Below, in pieces: positions 49,855-57,295 of a stretch of 64,000 nucleotides of DNA (positions within the stretch are counted from its first letter, which is position 1; the number at the start of each line of letters is the position of its first letter). The stretch is from UBA1672 sp033851915 (GTDB lineage: Bacteria; Pseudomonadota; Alphaproteobacteria; Micavibrionales; Micavibrionaceae), in the NCBI GenBank assembly GCA_033851915.1, contig JAWSVM010000003.1:124001-188000 (forward strand), written 5' to 3'. A program made the position numbers and the translations under genes. A model generated the notes under the pieces. That model did not search any database. It was given only the letters and a program-made list of their open reading frames with translations, and was not told the DNA's origin.

Positions 49855-50337
49855 ATGGATAAAAAAACACTAAGTCTATTAGGAAAAGATATAAATCAAG
49901 CGATGCATGGTGCGCAAACCAGTGCGTCAAGTGATATGAAGTATTGTGCTATTATGAATGTAGGAATGGTGCCTTTACACAAGGATGACCGTGCACAGAT
50001 ATTTGTTTCTAATTCCAAACTGGCGTCCACGATTGGCTTAGTACACTTTACAGAAAGCGGCTTGGACAACGATGATTTTGCGGCTGTTGTTGCTAATGTA
50101 ATAGAGCCTCATTTGTTAATGGGAAAGGTTGCAGATTTAAAATTATTTTGTGACGGTTGTTTTTCTATGCGGATTGCCCCGGAAAGCTTGGCAGACTTTA
50201 ATATGAATTTTTCACCTGAGAGGCTTGCCTTTATCAGCTATGATACACGCAGAGAGGCGGAAAGTATTATGCAGAACTATAAGTTAAAAAGCAGTTCTCC
50301 TAATTTTCCGAAAGAACGTCCGTATTTGGATGCCTAA
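49855..50337 (+). CDS. Unknown 160-residue cassette protein, probably leaderless
   Basis: No family is recognised. MDKKTLSLLGKDINQAMHG starts a mixed alpha/beta protein with a Cys pair in KLFCDGCFSMRI. No signal peptide or membrane helix. Base composition looks more AT-rich than the neighbouring internal virion gene. It has its own promoter immediately upstream and an intrinsic terminator downstream, so it is a free-standing cassette between two virion genes. Confidence 0.65.
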   Translation: MDKKTLSLLGKDINQAMHGAQTSASSDMKYCAIMNVGMVPLHKDDRAQIFVSNSKLASTIGLVHFTESGLDNDDFAAVVANVIEPHLLMGKVADLKLFCDGCFSMRIAPESLADFNMNFSPERLAFISYDTRREAESIMQNYKLKSSSPNFPKERPYLDA

Positions 50338-50370
50338 ATCTACAAAATTTGAAATTAAGACCATTATTTA

Positions 50371-50394
50371 AGCCGCATTGAGCGGCTTTTTTTT
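50371..50394 (+). terminator. Intrinsic terminator before the tailspike
   Basis: AGCCGC (50371-50376) and GCGGCT (50382-50387) around ATTGA, followed by eight T. Confidence 0.9.
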
Positions 50395-50406
50395 GTACCT
50401 GAATTT

Positions 50407-50529
50407 AAGGAGCTAACACTTATGCCCGAACATATAAAAATGCCCAGCAAAGCAAAACATCGTTTTGTTTGCGTATCAAATAATAGCCAGAAAGCAAGGA
50501 GCTAACACTTATGCCTGAACATATAAAAA
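50407..50529 (+). repeat. Duplicated tailspike start with 27-codon leader ORF
   Basis: About 34 bases containing AAGGAGCTAACACTTATGCC and the first seven codons occur twice, at 50407-50440 and 50496-50529, with only C/T changes. The first copy opens a 27-codon frame (50422-50505) whose stop TAA lies in the AAGGAGCTAAC ribosome binding region of the second copy, 5 bases before the tailspike ATG. The leader frame is not in phase with the tailspike. It could couple translation or be a scar of tailspike exchange. Confidence 0.75.
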
Positions 50530-52535
50530 TGCCTGATATCACGCCGATCGTGCGTTATGTCGCCGATGGTATCGACACGAATTACAGCTATCCGTTTCCA
50601 ATATTTGCCAGTGAAGACATGCACGTGTTTTTTGATGGCGCGTCGCAGGTTAGCGGCTTTATTATTGATGGCGCGGGGGAAACACTGGGCGGATCTGTAA
50701 CGTTTGATGTTGCGCCGGATAATGGCGTGATTATTACCTTGGCCCGCGTATTGCCGATTGAGCGCGTGACCGATTTTCTGGAAGGTGGAGATTTTTCCGC
50801 GCAAAGCATTAATAACGAGCTGGATTATATCATCGCCAGCGTGCAGCAAGTTAACCGCGAGAATGACCTTATGTTGCGCTATTCGGATTATGAAACGCCG
50901 GGCAATGCGCAGTTACCTGATAGAGCAATCCGCGCGAATAAAGCGCTGGGCTTTGATGGAGATGGCAACCCTGTGGCAGTGTCTTTGGAGGGGGCAATGG
51001 CTGCTCCTGATTTTACGGCAAGTGGCGGGGGAGCAAGCACGCGCACATCGACGGATAAGCTGTCTGATATGATTTCCGTGAAGGATTTTGGCGCTGTAGG
51101 TGATGGCTTAGCCGATGACACAACCGCAATCCAAAATGCACTCACGGCGCATGACTCGGTGTTCGTTCCCGAAGGCGAATATCTGGTGAGCAGCACAATC
51201 CGCCTGAATGCGCGGCAATCTTTAATTGGCGTGGGGCAGACATCTGTATTGAAGGGCAATAGCAACAGCTTTAATATTATCGAAATTGTAGAAGATCATG
51301 TGGGTGTCGCAAATCTGCGTATTGAACAGGGCGATATCGGTATTAAGCTGTTCGGCCTTACCCGTCCTGTGGTGCAATGCGCGATTACCGATGTGACAAT
51401 TGTGCAGCCTAATATCGGGGTGCAGCTTGATGGCTACACGGATACGGGGAAGCCTTGTTATTGGAATAACTTTACGCGCGTATTGGTGGAACAGCCCGCT
51501 ATACACGGTTTTCACTTAACGAAATCAGGGGCAGGCGATACGCCAAATGCTAATAAATTTCATAATTGCCGTGCCTATTCGCTGGGCGCGGACATAACAG
51601 GAGCGGGTTTTTATATTGAGCATGGCCGTTTTAATAACAGCTTTATTGATTGTGAAGCCAACGTTAAAGGTACGGCGCAAGGGTGCTTTATTATCGGTGC
51701 GAATTCGGATAAAACCTTGCTGATTAACCCCTATGCGGAGAGCAATAACCTCGTCCCGAATGTGAAATTAGAAGCGGGGTCGATTGAAACCTCTATCTAT
51801 AATTTGCTGTCGGTGAGCGATGGTTCGGCGATTTGGGATTTATCGGGCGGAGAATATAGCGCCTATAATGCGGGCTACCCTTACAAAAACCGCCTGCAAA
51901 AAACCACCGTGACAGATATGAACGCGACATTGCAACGCTACGATACTGAGTTTATAGATGCCAGCGGAACGGTTAGCCTTGATCTGTCGCATTCGGTGCA
52001 TTTGGTATCCTCATTCGGGGGCGCGTTGAATGTAGAGCTACCCGCTGCAGGAGACGCGGTTGGCGTGATGATGGTGGTTAAGAAAACCGATAGCTCGTCC
52101 AATGTGATTACCGTCACCGAAGATGGCGGCGCAGGCGCGGATGGTAAAAACTTCTTCCTCGGCGCGGAAAATGACTATGTGATGATGATATCCAACGGCG
52201 CGGAGTGGTTTGTGATTGCCTCCAACAGATCGGCAGGCAATACACGCTATTTCGATGGCAGTGGCACGTATGACATTGATATGGCGGTGGATGTGTACTT
52301 GTTGTCCAGTTTTGGTGGTGCAATGACGGCGCGTCTTCCACCTGCAAACGCTGCCGAATCCATTGGCCGCACCATTACGATCAAGAAAACCGATGGTTCA
52401 GCCAACGTGATTAGCGTCACCGAGCAGGGCAGCACCGGCCCTGATAATTCCGCCCAACCGCTCAGCAGTCAATACAGCGCAATTACCGTTGTATCTGATG
52501 GTGGGCAATGGTTTATCATCAGCAAGCATTTATAG
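50511..52535 (+). CDS. Tailspike with parallel beta-helix domain
   Basis: A 674-residue receptor-binding protein. Residues 5-130 (VADGIDTNYSYPFPIFASEDMHVFFDG ... FEGGDFSAQSINNELDYIIASVQQVNRENDLMLRYS) form the T7-type tail fibre attachment domain. MISVKDFGAVGDGLADDTTAIQNAL begins a pectate-lyase-like beta-helix. The C-terminus holds two similar modules of about 85 residues, starting near RYDTEFIDASGTVSLDL and RYFDGSGTYDIDM and ending AEWFVIASN and GQWFIISKHL. It probably binds or cuts a surface polysaccharide. Confidence 0.9.
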   Translation: MPEHIKMPDITPIVRYVADGIDTNYSYPFPIFASEDMHVFFDGASQVSGFIIDGAGETLGGSVTFDVAPDNGVIITLARVLPIERVTDFLEGGDFSAQSINNELDYIIASVQQVNRENDLMLRYSDYETPGNAQLPDRAIRANKALGFDGDGNPVAVSLEGAMAAPDFTASGGGASTRTSTDKLSDMISVKDFGAVGDGLADDTTAIQNALTAHDSVFVPEGEYLVSSTIRLNARQSLIGVGQTSVLKGNSNSFNIIEIVEDHVGVANLRIEQGDIGIKLFGLTRPVVQCAITDVTIVQPNIGVQLDGYTDTGKPCYWNNFTRVLVEQPAIHGFHLTKSGAGDTPNANKFHNCRAYSLGADITGAGFYIEHGRFNNSFIDCEANVKGTAQGCFIIGANSDKTLLINPYAESNNLVPNVKLEAGSIETSIYNLLSVSDGSAIWDLSGGEYSAYNAGYPYKNRLQKTTVTDMNATLQRYDTEFIDASGTVSLDLSHSVHLVSSFGGALNVELPAAGDAVGVMMVVKKTDSSSNVITVTEDGGAGADGKNFFLGAENDYVMMISNGAEWFVIASNRSAGNTRYFDGSGTYDIDMAVDVYLLSSFGGAMTARLPPANAAESIGRTITIKKTDGSANVISVTEQGSTGPDNSAQPLSSQYSAITVVSDGGQWFIISKHL

Positions 52536-52541
52536 CGTGCT

Positions 52542-52571
52542 TTGACAGGCCAATATATTTTTTGTTAGAAT
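52542..52571 (+). promoter_or_regulatory. Promoter of the 62-residue cassette
   Basis: TTGACA (52542-52547) and TAGAAT (52566-52571), 18-base spacer, starting 7 bases after the tailspike stop. Confidence 0.65.
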
Positions 52572-52597
52572 GGTGTTTCAGCTGTTATGAGGGTATT

Positions 52598-52786
52598 ATG
52601 AAGAACAAGAATGTTCAGAATGTAGAAGAAGTATTAAAATCCGTAGAGAGTAATTTCAATAACGGAAGTGGCGCCTCACCCGAAGGGAATCGCGTTTTGA
52701 ACCTACCCAAAGGAGAGAAGATAAGAAATCCTTCTGTTGGCGGTTCCGGCATCAGTGAAATAGGTGAACGCGTGATTGAGTATTAG
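52598..52786 (+). CDS. Small cassette protein, 62 residues
   Basis: ATG 52598 has GAGGG upstream; the frame open from 52508 would run through the promoter. The protein (MKNKNVQNVEEVLKSVESNF... ISEIGERVIEY) is Asn/Gly/Ser-rich in the middle, suggesting a flexible linker between two short helices. No known domain. It has its own promoter and terminator, like the paired paralogues near 45.6-46.2 kb, but no clear sequence similarity to them. Confidence 0.6.
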   Translation: MKNKNVQNVEEVLKSVESNFNNGSGASPEGNRVLNLPKGEKIRNPSVGGSGISEIGERVIEY

Positions 52787-52816
52787 CTTAGTCATTGAAC
52801 ATTATGGCTAACGCTG

Positions 52817-52845
52817 ACCGTCTCTATTCAGGGGCGGTTTTTTTA
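52817..52845 (+). terminator. Intrinsic terminator after the 62-residue gene
   Basis: ACCGTC (52817-52822) pairs with GGCGGT (52833-52838), followed by seven T. The arms resemble those at 45807 and 46223. Confidence 0.8.
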
Positions 52846-52906
52846 TGCCCGAAGCACCGCAGTGCGTTGTTGGGTTCTTTAATAAATAAACTTAGAAGGA
52901 GATACT

Positions 52907-53215
52907 ATGCCTCAAATCGAAGCAGGCACACGTGCGCGCATTGCCAAATTCCTACCCAAAGCATTAGCAAGAGCCATTGCCTCTTACCAGTTATTCTCGG
53001 AGCAAAAGCCCAAACAGGACTCCGTTGATTTTAAAAAACATCAAGATGCCTGTAAGGTGGCGATTGCACATATTGAATTGCTGGTGAAATTGGCAAAACG
53101 CACAGCGTTATCTGATGAAAAACCGGATAATAAACCATCCGAAAAAGAGATACTCGGCCTGATGGAAACGGCACAAGAGGAAATTGACGGCTATAAAAAC
53201 ATGATGGAAATTTGA
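52907..53215 (+). CDS. Small helical phage protein upstream of terminase
   Basis: A 102-residue, Lys-rich helical protein (MPQIEAGTRARIAKFLPKALARAIASYQLF ... EKEILGLMETAQEEIDGYKNMMEI) with GAAGGAGA before the ATG. It occupies a core slot between the tailspike and the large terminase. A small terminase subunit is possible from position and helical content, but no HTH is evident. Confidence 0.65.
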   Translation: MPQIEAGTRARIAKFLPKALARAIASYQLFSEQKPKQDSVDFKKHQDACKVAIAHIELLVKLAKRTALSDEKPDNKPSEKEILGLMETAQEEIDGYKNMMEI

Positions 53216-53286
53216 CTTAAATGACAGAACTCATGTATCTATGATACCATAGTTTCCTACGGGTTGAATGATAGGGGTGTGTCAGA

Positions 53287-53937
53287 GTGTCTGAAACACA
53301 AAAAACAATACCAAGAATAACGAATAATTTTGCTGTTTCAGCGATATCATTTTCGCTTGTCTTGACGCTGTCGGCTTGTTCCGGTGGTGATGCAAAAGAA
53401 ATAGATATTGCGCCGACACAAGATAAAGTGTTGAGCGCCGAGTTGAACGAAATGCGCCATACGTTCCAATGTTATGATGGTCCTTACGATATAGATCGTG
53501 AAGAATTTAATTCTGTTGATGCGAATGTTCGGCAAAAGCCGTCATGGATTGATTCTGAAATTTGGAATAAATGGCAAGTTCGTCTTACGGGTGAAAATCT
53601 GGAGAAGGATCAGAAACATAATTCGAAATATTTCTTCGGCGCAGATGAAATAAATCATAGAGGCAGTCAGAGTACGTTAATAAAATCTTTCGAGAAATAT
53701 AAAGATGAAGAGCAAATTGCGTTTCTTGTCGTTGGCGGCTCAGACAGAAATCAAACGCTTAGGAATGGTGCGTTAAAGGTTTCAATGCAACGTGCTGCCG
53801 GATTTCTTCCTGCTTTTGAAGAGGCGGGCATTCATCCTGACCGTGTTTGTATTATTCCCGAGGGAAGGGAATATGCAGGTGCAATAAAACCACATGAAGA
53901 TAGACATGCCACCATAACGACGTTCTCCCTCGAATAA
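53287..53937 (+). CDS. Phage-locus lipoprotein with OmpA-like C-terminus
   Basis: A 216-residue protein with GTG start, a signal peptide (NNFAVSAISFSLVLTLSAC) and lipobox LSAC. The C-terminal 75 residues (IAFLVVGGSDRNQTLRNGALKVSMQRAAGFLPAFEEAGIHPDRVCIIPEGREYAG) follow the pattern of the OmpA/Pal peptidoglycan-binding fold, though the usual GHTD start is replaced by GGSD. A TTGACT overlapping the previous stop may be its -35. Expressed in the lysogen, such a lipoprotein could modify the envelope or exclude other phages; this is inference. Confidence 0.75.
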   Translation: MSETQKTIPRITNNFAVSAISFSLVLTLSACSGGDAKEIDIAPTQDKVLSAELNEMRHTFQCYDGPYDIDREEFNSVDANVRQKPSWIDSEIWNKWQVRLTGENLEKDQKHNSKYFFGADEINHRGSQSTLIKSFEKYKDEEQIAFLVVGGSDRNQTLRNGALKVSMQRAAGFLPAFEEAGIHPDRVCIIPEGREYAGAIKPHEDRHATITTFSLE

Positions 53938-53967
53938 GCGAAGTATATGCCATATATTTCTATACCA

Positions 53968-53993
53968 AGCTCCGATTTTTCGGGGCTTTTTTT
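53968..53993 (+). terminator. Intrinsic terminator after the lipoprotein gene
   Basis: AGCTCCGA (53968-53975), loop TTTT, TCGGGGCT (53980-53987), then seven T. The same hairpin recurs exactly at 56625-56650. Confidence 0.92.
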
Positions 53994-54081
53994 GTTCGAT
54001 TTAAAAAGACTTGGAGGGCAGCGCATGGCGTTGTTCAGAGGCGCACGAATGTGCGTAAAATAAAAATAATAAGGAAACATC

Positions 54082-55566
54082 ATGAATGAATACGCGATGA
54101 AAGATGCGGATTTCATGCAGTTTATCGTGCTGTGGAATCAGCAGCAAAATATGAAAACGCCGCTTTTACATATGAAGATTGCGCATTGGTTGGAAGGGCG
54201 TTGGTACAATGGCGATAGGGCGCTGTTACTCATGGCGTTCAGGTCGGCCGGAAAATCAACGCTGGTGGGGCTGTTTTGTGCGTGGTTGATTTATCGCGAT
54301 CCGAATTTACGGATCTTGGTCTTGGCGGCGGATTTTACATTGGCCAAGAAAATGGTGCGCAATGTTAAACGTATTATAGAGCGCCATCCTTTAACCACAC
54401 ACCTAAAACCCGCGCGTGCTGATCAATGGGCATCTGATCGCTTTACGGTGCAGCGTGTGCTGGAACTTCGCGATCCCTCAATGATGGCAAAGGGCGTGGG
54501 ATCGAACATCACGGGCAGCCGCGCTGATATTGTGATTTGCGATGATGTCGAAGTGCCCAACACGTGTGACAGCGCGGAAAAGCGCGCGGATCTGCGTGAA
54601 AGGCTGGCCGAGATATCTTATGTACTTACCGTTGGTGGAACGCAGCTTTATGTTGGAACGCCGCATCATTATTTCTCTATCTATGCGGATATACCGCGTA
54701 AGGAAGTGGGGGAAGATGTTGTGTTTTTAGATGGGTTTGCGCGTTTATCTTTGCCCATATTGGATGAAGAGGGCAACAGCGTTTGGCCGGAGCGTTATAG
54801 CGCTGCAGACATCGCACAAATCAAACGCAGTGCGGGGCCCAATAAATTCGATAGCCAAATGATGCTTCAGGCCGTGAATATTATGGAGGGGCGGCTTAAC
54901 CCTGATTTATTGCGCTATTACGATGCGCCGCTGGAATATGCGAAGGAGATGAATACGCTGTATATCGGGCAGCATAAAATCGTGGGGGCGTCGTGTTGGT
55001 GGGATCCTGCCTTTGGTAAAGCCGGTGGTGATAACAGCGTCGTTGCAGTTTTATTCGGTGATGAAGGCGGGAATTATTACCTGCACCATATCGCCTATCT
55101 TAGTGTGGATGAGAATGATGATCTGGATGAAGCCAGCCAGCAAGCGCGGCAAGTCGCCCAAATAGCAAAAGAGTTCTATTTACCCTCCATTGCGGTTGAA
55201 ATTAACGGTATAGGGCGGTTTTTGCCCAATATCTTGCGCAACACCTTGGTTAAGGCGCGTGCGCCATGTCGTGTCCGCGATGTATCGAGCAGCCGTAACA
55301 AGGATATCCGTATCTTAGAGGGGTTTGATGCGGTGATGGCGGCGGGCAGGTTGTATGTGCATGAAAGCATTGCCAAAACACCTTTTATCATGGAAATGCG
55401 CGAATGGAGACCGGGGAAAAGCAAAGGCCATGATGATGGTCTTGACGCGGTTGCTGGCGCGCTGTCTCTGCAGCCGGATCGTGTGGAACGTCTTCATGCT
55501 CAAGGCGGCCATAGCTGGATGAAGGGCGCAGGTGCGCACACAGCGAAAAGTGACTTTGATGTTTAA
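54082..55566 (+). CDS. Terminase large subunit
   Basis: The packaging motor and nuclease. The Walker A-like motif is AFRSAGKST (residues about 53-61), Walker B is ADIVICDDVEVP, and the coupling segment is TQLYVGTPHHYFSIY. The nuclease domain follows with an acidic start (GASCWWDPAFGKAGGDNSVVAVLF), a middle EINGIGRFLP and a late Asp pair (KGHDDGLDAVAGAL), the usual RNase H-like triad spacing. Length 494 is normal for podovirus-type TerL. Its position late in the locus, near the lysis genes, follows T7-like order. Confidence 0.93.
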   Translation: MNEYAMKDADFMQFIVLWNQQQNMKTPLLHMKIAHWLEGRWYNGDRALLLMAFRSAGKSTLVGLFCAWLIYRDPNLRILVLAADFTLAKKMVRNVKRIIERHPLTTHLKPARADQWASDRFTVQRVLELRDPSMMAKGVGSNITGSRADIVICDDVEVPNTCDSAEKRADLRERLAEISYVLTVGGTQLYVGTPHHYFSIYADIPRKEVGEDVVFLDGFARLSLPILDEEGNSVWPERYSAADIAQIKRSAGPNKFDSQMMLQAVNIMEGRLNPDLLRYYDAPLEYAKEMNTLYIGQHKIVGASCWWDPAFGKAGGDNSVVAVLFGDEGGNYYLHHIAYLSVDENDDLDEASQQARQVAQIAKEFYLPSIAVEINGIGRFLPNILRNTLVKARAPCRVRDVSSSRNKDIRILEGFDAVMAAGRLYVHESIAKTPFIMEMREWRPGKSKGHDDGLDAVAGALSLQPDRVERLHAQGGHSWMKGAGAHTAKSDFDV

Positions 55567-55590
55567 GGCAAAGTATAAGGAGAAAGAACA

Positions 55591-55914
55591 ATGACAGATA
55601 TTTCAAATGACCTTTTATGGTGGATTACGGTGGTTGATTTACCGGCGATGGCGGGGCTGTTGCTGATGATTTGGCGTACACGTAGTGACACGAACAAGGC
55701 GATTGACCATATTCAGGCAACGCTTGATATGCGGTGTGAACAACTGCGTGGTGCGCTGTTTGCATTTAAGTTGGAGGTGGCGAAAAGCTATGCCTCACAA
55801 AAGGATTTACGCAATGTAGAGAGCCGTATCGTCGAACATCTTTTACGGATTGAAGCAAAGCTGGATAAGACGATAATAAAGACGGCGGAACTAAAGGGAA
55901 AACGCAAAATATGA
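55591..55914 (+). CDS. Membrane-anchored coiled-coil protein, phage locus
   Basis: This 107-residue protein has one N-terminal membrane helix (LWWITVVDLPAMAGLLLMIW) followed by a long coiled coil (RSDTNKAIDHIQATLDMRCEQLRGALFAFKLEVAKSY ... RNVESRIVEHLLRIEAKLDK). Topology and position between terminase and endolysin fit an inner-membrane spanin-like or lysis accessory protein. No family is assigned. Confidence 0.65.
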   Translation: MTDISNDLLWWITVVDLPAMAGLLLMIWRTRSDTNKAIDHIQATLDMRCEQLRGALFAFKLEVAKSYASQKDLRNVESRIVEHLLRIEAKLDKTIIKTAELKGKRKI

Positions 55915-55927
55915 TTTTATGTAAATA

Positions 55928-55957
55928 TTGACAATTAAACTTATAATGGTGTAGAAC
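55928..55957 (+). promoter_or_regulatory. Promoter of the 201-residue cassette
   Basis: TTGACA (55928-55933) and TAGAAC (55952-55957) with an 18-base spacer. A perfect TATAAT at 55942-55947 lies between them but lacks a good -35. Confidence 0.5.
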
Positions 55958-55992
55958 ATGTCCCATATTTAAGAAGAATGAAGGATTTGGAC

Positions 55993-56598
55993 ATGAGTGG
56001 GTTAGAGCATTACGCCAATGAAAAATTTGTACAACATGTAGCCAATGATCCGGAGCTTTTGGATGTTATGGCGGCTGGCTATTCTAAAAATATTGATGAG
56101 GGTTTTCAAAGAATTCGCGCAATGTATGCAGGGGACTGGCCACCGACGTTGCAAGAGGTTGAAGATGATAAGGACCTATCCAAATTGCTCTACGCATCCA
56201 CATATGCGGTACGTGATTGTACGCTTAAAATGGGGCAATGTATTGAACGCATCGTCGAAGGTAAGGAAAGCATTGGTAAAGATACGGCGTTGAAAATTGC
56301 AGAATTTTTCTCTGAATGTAATGGTTATTATAACGAAGCCAGATCGTTGCTTGATGGATTTGATTATCAATTTGTTCCGGTGCAAAATGGTGAAGAGATT
56401 TCTGAATGGTATGATATTTTGGAAGAATTAGGGCTGAAAACATTGCTGCGCGCTGTTGATAAGAAAGAAACCTTGGCGTATCTCAAAGAATTTCAGGGCA
56501 TAGAAAACGATAATTGGTCGGATGCGTATAGAGAAAAAGTCTCAACCGGCATGCGTTATCCCGATGATACGCCTGTCGAATGCATTTTAGAGGCGTAG
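55993..56598 (+). CDS. Unknown 201-residue acidic cassette protein
   Basis: ATG 55993 follows AAGGA; an earlier ATG at 55978 is also in frame. The protein is acidic and helical (MSGLEHYANEKFVQHVANDPELLDVMAAGYSK ... YDILEELGLKTLLRAVDKKETLAYLKEFQG), without membrane helices or known motifs. It has its own promoter and a terminator identical to that of the lipoprotein gene. Likely a moron. Confidence 0.65.
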   Translation: MSGLEHYANEKFVQHVANDPELLDVMAAGYSKNIDEGFQRIRAMYAGDWPPTLQEVEDDKDLSKLLYASTYAVRDCTLKMGQCIERIVEGKESIGKDTALKIAEFFSECNGYYNEARSLLDGFDYQFVPVQNGEEISEWYDILEELGLKTLLRAVDKKETLAYLKEFQGIENDNWSDAYREKVSTGMRYPDDTPVECILEA

Positions 56599-56624
56599 GC
56601 CGACCTTGCTATCTATTGTTACAG

Positions 56625-56650
56625 AGCTCCGATTTTTCGGGGCTTTTTTT
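56625..56650 (+). terminator. Intrinsic terminator before the endolysin
   Basis: AGCTCCGA (56625-56632), loop TTTT, TCGGGGCT (56637-56644), then seven T; identical to 53968-53993. Confidence 0.92.
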
Positions 56651-56690
56651 ATACCTGAAAAGGTAATTTCAAATTTAAAGGAGATTTATA

Positions 56691-57197
56691 ATGAGTAAGA
56701 AGCCAAAGCTGATTGCTGTGGATACGCTGTGCCAATCCGGCCATGAGTCTAGCGGCGAAAAAACGATGCAGGATTTCTATGATGAAATTACTGTTGATGT
56801 TTTGGCGCGCACCCTTTGGGGGGAAGCGCGCGGTGAGGGAACCCAAGGTATGAAGGCGGTGGCCAATGTAATCCTTAATCGCGCAGCCGTGGCGCAAAAG
56901 AAAGGTAAATTCTGGTGGGGAAATAACATTATTCAAATCTGCCAAAAGCCATATCAGTTTAGCTGTTGGAATCGTGCAGATCCGAATTTTCGTAAATTGC
57001 AAAATGTGGGGAAAGAAGATTTATATTTTGCCACGGCTTTACGCATTGCACACCGCGCGGTTATCGGGGCATTGAATGATGTCACAAAGGGCGCAACACA
57101 TTATCATGCGGCTTCTGTTAGGCCATACTGGGTAAAGGGTAAAACGCCGTCTTGTGTAATTGGCGTGCATAAATTCTATAAGTTGGTTGCCTCTTAA
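56691..57197 (+). CDS. SleB-type cell wall hydrolase (endolysin)
   Basis: A 168-residue peptidoglycan hydrolase. VDVLARTLWGEARGEGTQGMKAVANVILNRA is the SleB/CwlJ (Hydrolase_2) signature with the catalytic Glu; KPYQFSCWN, ALNDVTKGATHYHAASVRPYW and the final IGVHKFYKL complete the family. No signal peptide, so it needs the holin to reach the wall. GGAGA precedes the ATG. Together with the 3-TM holin downstream it forms the lysis module. Confidence 0.9.
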   Translation: MSKKPKLIAVDTLCQSGHESSGEKTMQDFYDEITVDVLARTLWGEARGEGTQGMKAVANVILNRAAVAQKKGKFWWGNNIIQICQKPYQFSCWNRADPNFRKLQNVGKEDLYFATALRIAHRAVIGALNDVTKGATHYHAASVRPYWVKGKTPSCVIGVHKFYKLVAS

Positions 57198-57295
57198 ATC
57201 AGGTGGTTATTGACATCAAATTTTAATTGTCTTAGCGTGAAAAAAAATGCCCATAAAACGCGTCTCTTAGACGTCAGCGCAGGATTAAAGGACGC

